Source of the DNA: Margaritifera margaritifera
Taxonomy: Eukaryota; Mollusca; Bivalvia; Unionida; Margaritiferidae
Reading direction: 5' to 3'
DNA: 64,000 nt
NCBI GenBank assembly: GCA_029931535.1
Contig: JAQPZY010001256.1
Span: forward strand, 681,001 to 745,000
Position 1 is the first letter of the stretch; each line of letters starts with the position of its first letter. A program made the translations under genes and the position numbers. A model generated the notes under the pieces. The model was not told where the DNA came from and did no database searches. It saw only the letters and a program-made list of their open reading frames with translations. Of the stretch, positions 58,640 to 64,000 are shown in pieces.

Positions 58640-59410
58640 TTTTATTTTCAACAATTTGCAACTTTTCTTCAATCTTTCGAACGTGTGAATAATTTCAGAT
58701 TTATGTCAAATTTGGCCATTCCTATGCTTGATTCTAAAACAGCTACTTCATATACTGAGTCGCCGTGTCCTGTTTTAAATCTAAGCTTGTTTTCCATAAT
58801 TTCTAGCTCTGTTGTTGTTGAATCATTGTTGAATCATTTAAATGGAGATTGTAAAGTTTACGAGATCTTGAAGTTGTTTTGTAAAATTAGCCGAATATAA
58901 ATTATGTATGCATTTACCTTCCATTCATATGTAATGTATCACTTATTCGCATTGTATTATTTTAACAATTTTGCTGTCATGGCTGATGTTGCTTATTTCA
59001 ATATTATCATCATTGTCATTCAAAATGATCTGTAAATCTGCATATTTTCGGAAACATTAGGGTATATAACTTTTAAGGTTTGAAATCAGGCACGCATCAT
59101 GTTGCATGTTACTTTCCAACAGAATTAGCTTTGACCACACTTTTATCATGTCGAATCTTGTAAACAAATAGGCATTATCACTAGATACCGACATTGTTGC
59201 TTTCAAATTAAACTCGTGAAATATTTCTTTCATCTGTCTGGAAACTGCTGAATTCATTACAATATAGCTTTCTGCCACTATTTATAGTACATTTTTTTAA
59301 AAATTGTTTTGTTTCCTCTTTATTGTCTACATAGTCTGAATGGTCTTCTATTTTTTTTTTGTGAAATATTAACCCCAAGTCTGACCGATCCAGTAAGTTT
59401 CTAAAATTTA
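58640..59410 (-). pseudogene. Unidentified gene relic upstream of integrase copy B
   Basis: The - strand reads MAESYIVMNSAVSRQMKEIF, then HEFNLKATMSVSSDNAYLFT (59278-59057), and further on RFKTGHGDSVYEVAVLESS (about 58780-58730). It aligns with 46690-47370 on the + strand, which has the stops in other places; comparison shows the shared ancestor was coding. No family recognised. Confidence 0.6.
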
Positions 59411-59814
59411 ATTCTAATGCTGATACAGAACAAATACGAATGTCATACTATTTTTTTTTTTTATGAATTTCTGAAGAACCTGCAATTTATTTATTCATTT
59501 ATTTATTTATTTATTTTATTTTTGAGTCCTAGTATATTTTATCTCTATATGGGATGTAAAACACAAAAATACGAGTAGTCCAGAGGAACAGAAATGACCA
59601 AATGTGTATTAATAACAATCAAAATGCCACGCAATCGTACTAAATCAAATGAAGGTAATAAATCTAACTCATCCACAGTGGTCTCTTGAATAAGCCGTTT
59701 ATGTTTCTAATTTTTAAACTATTTTATTAGTTACAACTGCATGTGGGTGATATCCGTTTTTACTCGCTGACACACCAACAGATATCGCCAAGATAGACTT
59801 AATGTAATACATTT
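59411..59814. other. AT-rich stretch at the edge of the virus-like region
   Basis: Contains a TTTA tandem stretch (59489-59522) and no recognised gene. The terminal repeat of the element would be expected near here but was not found. Confidence 0.35.
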
Positions 59815-59815
59815 G

Positions 59816-59885
<70 letters not shown>
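59815..59885. repeat. (TA)n microsatellite
   Basis: About 70 bases of TA with a GTATA interruption near 59828. Confidence 0.97.
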
Positions 59886-59891
<6 letters not shown>

Positions 59892-60372
59892 GCAGAGTAA
59901 GATAAAAACAAATTTTATCTTGCTAACAATGCACTAATACAAGTGAAAACTCAAAAGATACAAGCAGCATATCAGTAGTCGGACGATGCAACATGTTTTC
60001 ACCGTGTTCAATTTTTCCCCCCATATAATTTATACATAAACAAGCCAACCAGTCAATAGTCTTTGGCAATCATTTGTCATTATGAACTATTTGTGGTGCA
60101 TATAAATGAGATAGTAATGCCTCTATTTAAAACAGGAGATTGATAAAGCAATCATTCCCTCTTTTGGGACAAGATATATTTGTTACTTTATCCCGAAAAC
60201 ATTACTTTAACAAGCTTGATTATGAAGAAGAAAAAAAATGTTTTCTCGATACCGATGTTCCCGTCTTCTAATATAGCTACCGAAAGGTTTTTCGGAAACA
60301 CTATAACATTAAAATGTGAAATGCATAAGGTTTTAGAGTTATGTTTGTTATGATTAAGTTGTCGAATACGGG

Positions 60373-60556
60373 AAAGTGTGTGTCAATAAGCTCTGCATCT
60401 GTGAAAGTGTGTGTCAATAAGCTCTGCATCTGTGAAAGTGTGTGTCAATAAGCTCTGCATCTGTGAAAGTGTGTGTCAATAAGCTCTGCATCTGTGAAAG
60501 TGTGTGTCAATAAGCTCTGCATCCGTGAAAGTGTGTGTCAATAAGTTCTGCATCCG
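60373..60556. repeat. 31-bp minisatellite, six units
   Basis: Near-identical units of GAAAGTGTGTGTCAATAAGC..TCTGCATCTGT. Very low divergence suggests recent expansion. Confidence 0.96.
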
Positions 60557-60852
60557 TCATACTTTAGTTAGGAAGTATCCGCGAATAATTTATTTCTTTG
60601 GCTTAATTGTCAATAAAGTACAGGAGAAAACATGTTTATATATTAAACCGGACTTGCGGTAGTAATATACATGTGCTGCCATTGTTGTACATTAGATACA
60701 GTATCACAGAGACACTAACATTCTTGTAAGAATACGGACTACTTTTATTCAGTTTTGCGCCATACCCTTTATCAGAATGCTTATTTTAGAATTTACAGGC
60801 AGAACTTTAAAAGTCCTTCAGCGATGATCGACTATGTTTGTAATTGTTTTCT

Positions 60853-61203
60853 AATTGATACAGGCAGAGGTGTATACTTGTTATACATAATTACTGATAC
60901 AGGCAGAGGTGTATAATTGTTATACATAATTACTGATACAGGCAGAGGTGTATAATTGTTATACATAATTACTGATACAATCAGAGGTGTATAATTGTTA
61001 TACATAATTACTGATACAGTCAGAGGTGTATTATTGTTATACATAAATACTGATACAGTCAGAGGTGTATAATTGTTATACATAATTACTGATACAGTCA
61101 GAGGTGTATAATTGTTATACATAATTACTGATACAGTCAGAGGTGTATTATTGTTATACATAAATACTGATACAGTCAGAGGTGTATAATTGTTATACAT
61201 AAT
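60853..61203. repeat. 39-bp minisatellite, nine units
   Basis: Units of ACTGATACAGTCAGAGGTGT..ATAATTGTTATACATAATT. Period 39 keeps frame, giving a - strand frame of 13-residue repeats (MYNNYTPLTVSVI) that I regard as a by-product. Confidence 0.95.
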
Positions 61204-62394
61204 TAATCAAAACAGGGAAAACATCTTTCACTTCAAGGTTATTGGAATTAAAATATGCCCAAAAAAATTAAAATAAGTAAAATATTTGTTATTTGAGCCT
61301 AAATATATTAGTATTGATTAGCTTACAACCTAAGTATATTAGTATTGATGAGTTTACAGCTGGAATATTTTTTTTTTTTTTTTTTTCTCAAAGTATGCTT
61401 CAATCGTATTTGTAAAAGCACCCTAAGAAGTGGAAGAACAAGAGGAACGAAGACGAGGAAGAGGAAGAGGAAGAGGAAGAGGAAGAGAACAAGTTGGTGA
61501 CACAACTGTCGATGTAATCATGACCGATAATGCAATAATACTTAACCAATGATATCCCCGATAATGAAACTATACTTACCGTACACAAATGTAATAATCA
61601 GGGATGGACTAGGGGAGGAGGTGTCCACCCTAAAAATGAGCGCGAAACAACCGGAACGTTTCCACGAGTAAGTTTTCCCTACAGTTAGATGATTTAAATT
61701 ATGCCCTGGAAATGCTTGAAATGCAGTAGCTTCCGGGGGCCTTTGCCCCTTAAGCCCCCGCCGGGGATTCTGTCCACAGCCCCCTCGTCTAATTGTTTAC
61801 GCTCCCCGTAAACGAAATTTCTATATCTGCCCCTAGCTCATGACGCAATAAAATTTCAACCAATAAAATAATAAATTCCTACGTCATTATTAGAATGACA
61901 AAGACAAAATCTCATTTTTCAGGGGATAGACGCATGACAAATACGTCTATCGGTATAAAATGTCCCTTCCGAATTCTAGTTAGTATATGAAGTTAGTATT
62001 AATCATGATTATCCGTTTAGGAAAGTTATTTCATAACCACTAAAATTACATTGAACTGTAAGATAGTATGAAATTATTGCTCAGTTTCATCATATTATCA
62101 ACTAATATTGCAGGTTTAATCGATAACTACACTATCGATTACGACGGACATTTTTACACTGGCTTACGCTCTTAGCGGATACATTCACTGAAAACTAGTT
62201 TTGTAATTTGTCTTCGAAATCGATAATGCATGCGTCCTCATCTTTATGTTTTTTCTATTTAAAAACTTGATGAAGTTTAGTGGCCTTGTTTTCTTCTTTT
62301 GGTTCCATCACTCCATAATAAGTAAATAACTAAATACAGTAAAACGTAGAATTAAATACATTAAAGTTAGATGAATTGTAAACTTCGATTGCAT
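61204..62394. other. Region with GC-rich insert and low-complexity tracts, no gene
   Basis: A (GGAAGA)n-type tract occurs at about 61450-61490. A GC-rich stretch at 61597-61850 (CCGGGGGCCTTTGCCCCTTA, AGCCCCCGCCGGGG) contrasts with its AT-rich surroundings and looks like an inserted repeat. Confidence 0.45.
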
Positions 62395-62612
62395 TTGGGT
62401 AATTGGGGGTGAGGGGTAAGGGGGCAATTGCCCTTGGACGCCCGGCGAGGGGGGAGGGGTCCCGTCGGGAGTTTTTTTTTTTTTTTTTTTCTTTTTTTTT
62501 TTTGCAGCTGTAACTATTGGCAACTGACATAAAAACTGTTCTCCATGGCAAAGTAGGGGTGCCACTAAATAACTTTGCTCCCGGGCTCCTCGAACCCTCG
62601 CGCTGCCACTGA
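62395..62612. repeat. GC-rich inserted repeat with GCCACTGA end
   Basis: GGGGGCAATTGCCCTTGGAC..GCCCGGCGAGGGGG, a T-run at 62473-62503 and the ending CCCTCGCGCTGCCACTGA resemble CAGTGGC-ended G-rich repeats like that at 40470-40633, in part. Confidence 0.4.
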
Positions 62613-63122
62613 TTTTTATTTATGTTCCTCTTTTTTTAATTTTTTTTTTTTACCTAAATATGTATTGTAACATTTGTAACCAATTTTCATCGAACTTTGG
62701 AAAGGACTTCGCATATACTTATTTAGAAGAAGAAAACGAGAGCTTGAATGGTACAATTGTAACAGTGATTTTTCGTCTTTTAATAATGTCCAAAACCAAA
62801 AACAATATTCTCTTATTATTGTTGTCGTTGTTGCTGTGGTTACAACCACGACAGATTGCACAACTTCTAGCCCGATAAATCAGTCCCCAAACCTGTTCTG
62901 ATATTTGATGTGTGGTTACAGTGCGGGTTAGGTAGCTGATTGTTTTACTAAACTTGGCCTACTGCTACTACCAATCAAAATCCAAGACACTATACTTAAA
63001 TTATCTACATAACTGTGTCTAAAAGGAACTCTTCAATAATGTCTTAAGAAAGTAATTCAAGCACATAATGCGGTCATAAAATTCAAATAAGGTCCTAAAC
63101 TCGATAATTTCATGAAGGATAA
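62613..63122. other. Stretch without recognised gene
   Basis: Short overlapping frames on both strands (62616-62878) have no recognisable domain. Confidence 0.4.
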
Positions 63123-63436
63123 GGGGCCGTCCTTATATGACGTCACGCACCGGGGGGGGGGGGGGTAGGGTATGACTTGTGTGACGATGAGGGGTAGGGG
63201 GATTTTGAAAAATGTGACGTCACATATATAATTCAGAACGCAGTGTTGTATTGTTGTGTGTTTTTCTAAAACAAAGTGATTTCAAACCAATTTTATTTTA
63301 AAACTTTTTTTTGGGGGGGGGCAAAGCTTTGTGACGTCATATATGAGGGGGTCTGAGTTTTTGTGACCAAATGCGACGAGGGGGAGGGGGTGTAAAAAGA
63401 ATCCACAAAACTACGTAACGTCATATATGGATGGCC
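63123..63436. mobile_element. About 310-bp MITE with GGCCGTCCTTATATGACGTC ends
   Basis: The left end GGGGCCGTCCTTATATGACG..TCACGC is mirrored by the right end, whose reverse complement is GGCCATCCATATATGACGTT..ACGTAG. Interior TGACGTCACATATA and TGACGTCATATATG boxes repeat the terminal motif. Ends of the type GGSCCRTCCATAnATnACGTCA are common among animal DNA transposons; I believe they belong to the IS4EU/ISL2EU-like group but cannot confirm. Target duplication is unclear. Confidence 0.68.
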
Positions 63437-63714
63437 TATACAAAGTGTTTAGTTTAGCCGATGATCTCCTACAAATACCCAGATGAAAACACCGTCCTAC
63501 TCGATAATTGGGCGTGTGAACTTTAGCACGAGTCGTACTTTTTCCACTTCTGCGTCATATCAGATATTTCCAGGTAAGACTGAGGCTATTATCTTTAATA
63601 TTAATTTCATACTTTCAGTTTTCTTTCCTGTAATTAGGGTTGCAAATGACCCACATACTAGTACAAAAACGTTCTCCTACACTGACAGCTTAATCAGCTG
63701 ACTACGTCAGTGCA

Positions 63715-63935
63715 GTCTATATAAACATTATCTATGCTTTGCATTCTGGGATTGGGTGACATCATAACTCATTTACATATTTCTTGTGTACGCCATCTTG
63801 GTACGCAAAATATCACAAGAAAAAGCGTCACAATCTGTAATACATCACAAACATCGTTTTAGGCATATATCATCTAAAGGATATTTTATCGTCTTTGAAC
63901 ATCACCCAAGAGAACGGGCCGGCGTAAGTAATTTT
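63715..63935 (+). promoter_or_regulatory. Promoter-like motif cluster with possible non-coding first exon
   Basis: In order: TATA-like TCTATATAAAC (63715-63725); GCTTTGCATTCTGGGATTGG (63736-63755), whose reverse complement fits the ZNF143/STAF site and an inverted CCAAT; ATF/CRE-like TGACATCAT (63757-63765); and CGCCATCTTGG (63791-63801), which is the YY1 motif. A splice donor GTAAGTAA follows AGAACGGGCCGGC at about 63925. YY1 near a start site followed by a short GC-richer exon and donor is a common animal promoter layout. No coding sequence confirms it, and motifs of this length occur by chance. Confidence 0.35.
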
Positions 63936-64000
63936 TTGCAGCGTCAATATGCAATTATTTCAGTTATAATATCGGCACCTGCACTTGTGACAGGTTCACC

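Larger units (their letters stand above)
46690..59410. mobile_element. Decayed Polinton/Maverick-type (virus-like) region, inverted pair
   Basis: Two related integrase regions lie at the edges and face inward: about 46690-48060 on + and about 59410-57425 on -. They align over at least 1 kb, starting with an unidentified gene relic and followed by an integrase relic. Between them are broken cargo frames: on - at 50985-51713, 53065-53322 and 53815-54360; on + at 55247-55576 and 56140-56570. Terminal repeats and a 6-bp target duplication typical of Polintons were not found. No polymerase, capsid or protease motif could be confirmed. All frames are broken. It may be two inverted elements or one rearranged element. 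Confidence 0.6.

Noticed and set aside
60832..61200. A 122-residue frame of 13-residue repeats (MYNNYTPLTVSVI)
   Set aside because: The 39-bp period preserves the frame automatically; there is no signal peptide, promoter or conserved flank to support a repeat protein.

Overview
The window looks like AT-rich nuclear DNA of an invertebrate animal, most likely a lophotrochozoan and plausibly a marine bivalve. This is judged from long introns with GT-AG junctions, very dense minisatellites, many TA-target DNA transposons, a DIRS-type retroelement, Polinton-type integrase relics and a single recognisable host gene. No taxonomic marker is present, so the assignment is inference. Nothing bacterial (operons, Shine-Dalgarno sites, CRISPR) is seen.

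Left half (1-35.8 kb): the only host gene I can support is the 3' part of an FKBP15-like gene (the WAFL / FK506-binding protein 15 family) on the + strand. Nine exons are recognisable (470-541, 2962-3114, 8322-8414, 10618-10842, 15728-15835, 22622-23063, 26675-26948, 30828-30966, 35247-35321). They join in a consistent reading frame into 526 residues: coiled coil, a conserved VKKIMNSV-type helical block, a strongly acidic linker, a Ser/Pro-rich linker and an acidic C-terminal tail ending DDDDLDWLS. The PPIase and WH1-like parts must lie upstream of the window. The introns hold a 47-bp minisatellite of about 28 units, further tandem arrays, two decayed copies of the end of exon 4, a 1.54-kb TA-flanked transposon, a decayed DIRS-type retroelement (16.5-20.2 kb), a 1.64-kb pogo-like element inserted into a 26-bp minisatellite and retaining a transposase DNA-binding domain, a 112-bp hAT-type MITE with a perfect 8-bp target duplication, and a hAT relic (33.3-34.9 kb) that carries a probable TTAA-flanked piggyBac-like insertion. 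A roughly 217-bp double-hairpin MITE family occurs five times across the window.

Middle (35.8-46.7 kb): no gene is recognised. There are minisatellites (57, 50 and 38 bp), a (CT)n tract, a GC-rich CAGTGGAG-ended repeat, long-period degenerate arrays containing GAGTTATGGCCC-type boxes, and a SINE core fragment.

Right (46.7-59.4 kb): a decayed virus-like (Polinton/Maverick-type) region. Two related integrase relics face each other, one on + (about 47.2-48.05 kb) and one on - (about 58.9-57.4 kb), each preceded by the same unidentified gene relic. Between them lie broken cargo frames on both strands: coiled-coil, Ala/Gly-rich membrane-like, duplicated beta-rich-looking and transmembrane fragments. 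All are interrupted by stops and frameshifts, so the region is read as fossil.

Far right (59.4-64 kb): microsatellites, 31-bp and 39-bp minisatellites, a GACGTCA-type MITE, and at 63.7-63.93 kb a cluster of promoter-like motifs followed by a GTAAGT donor, possibly the non-coding first exon of a gene that continues beyond the window.
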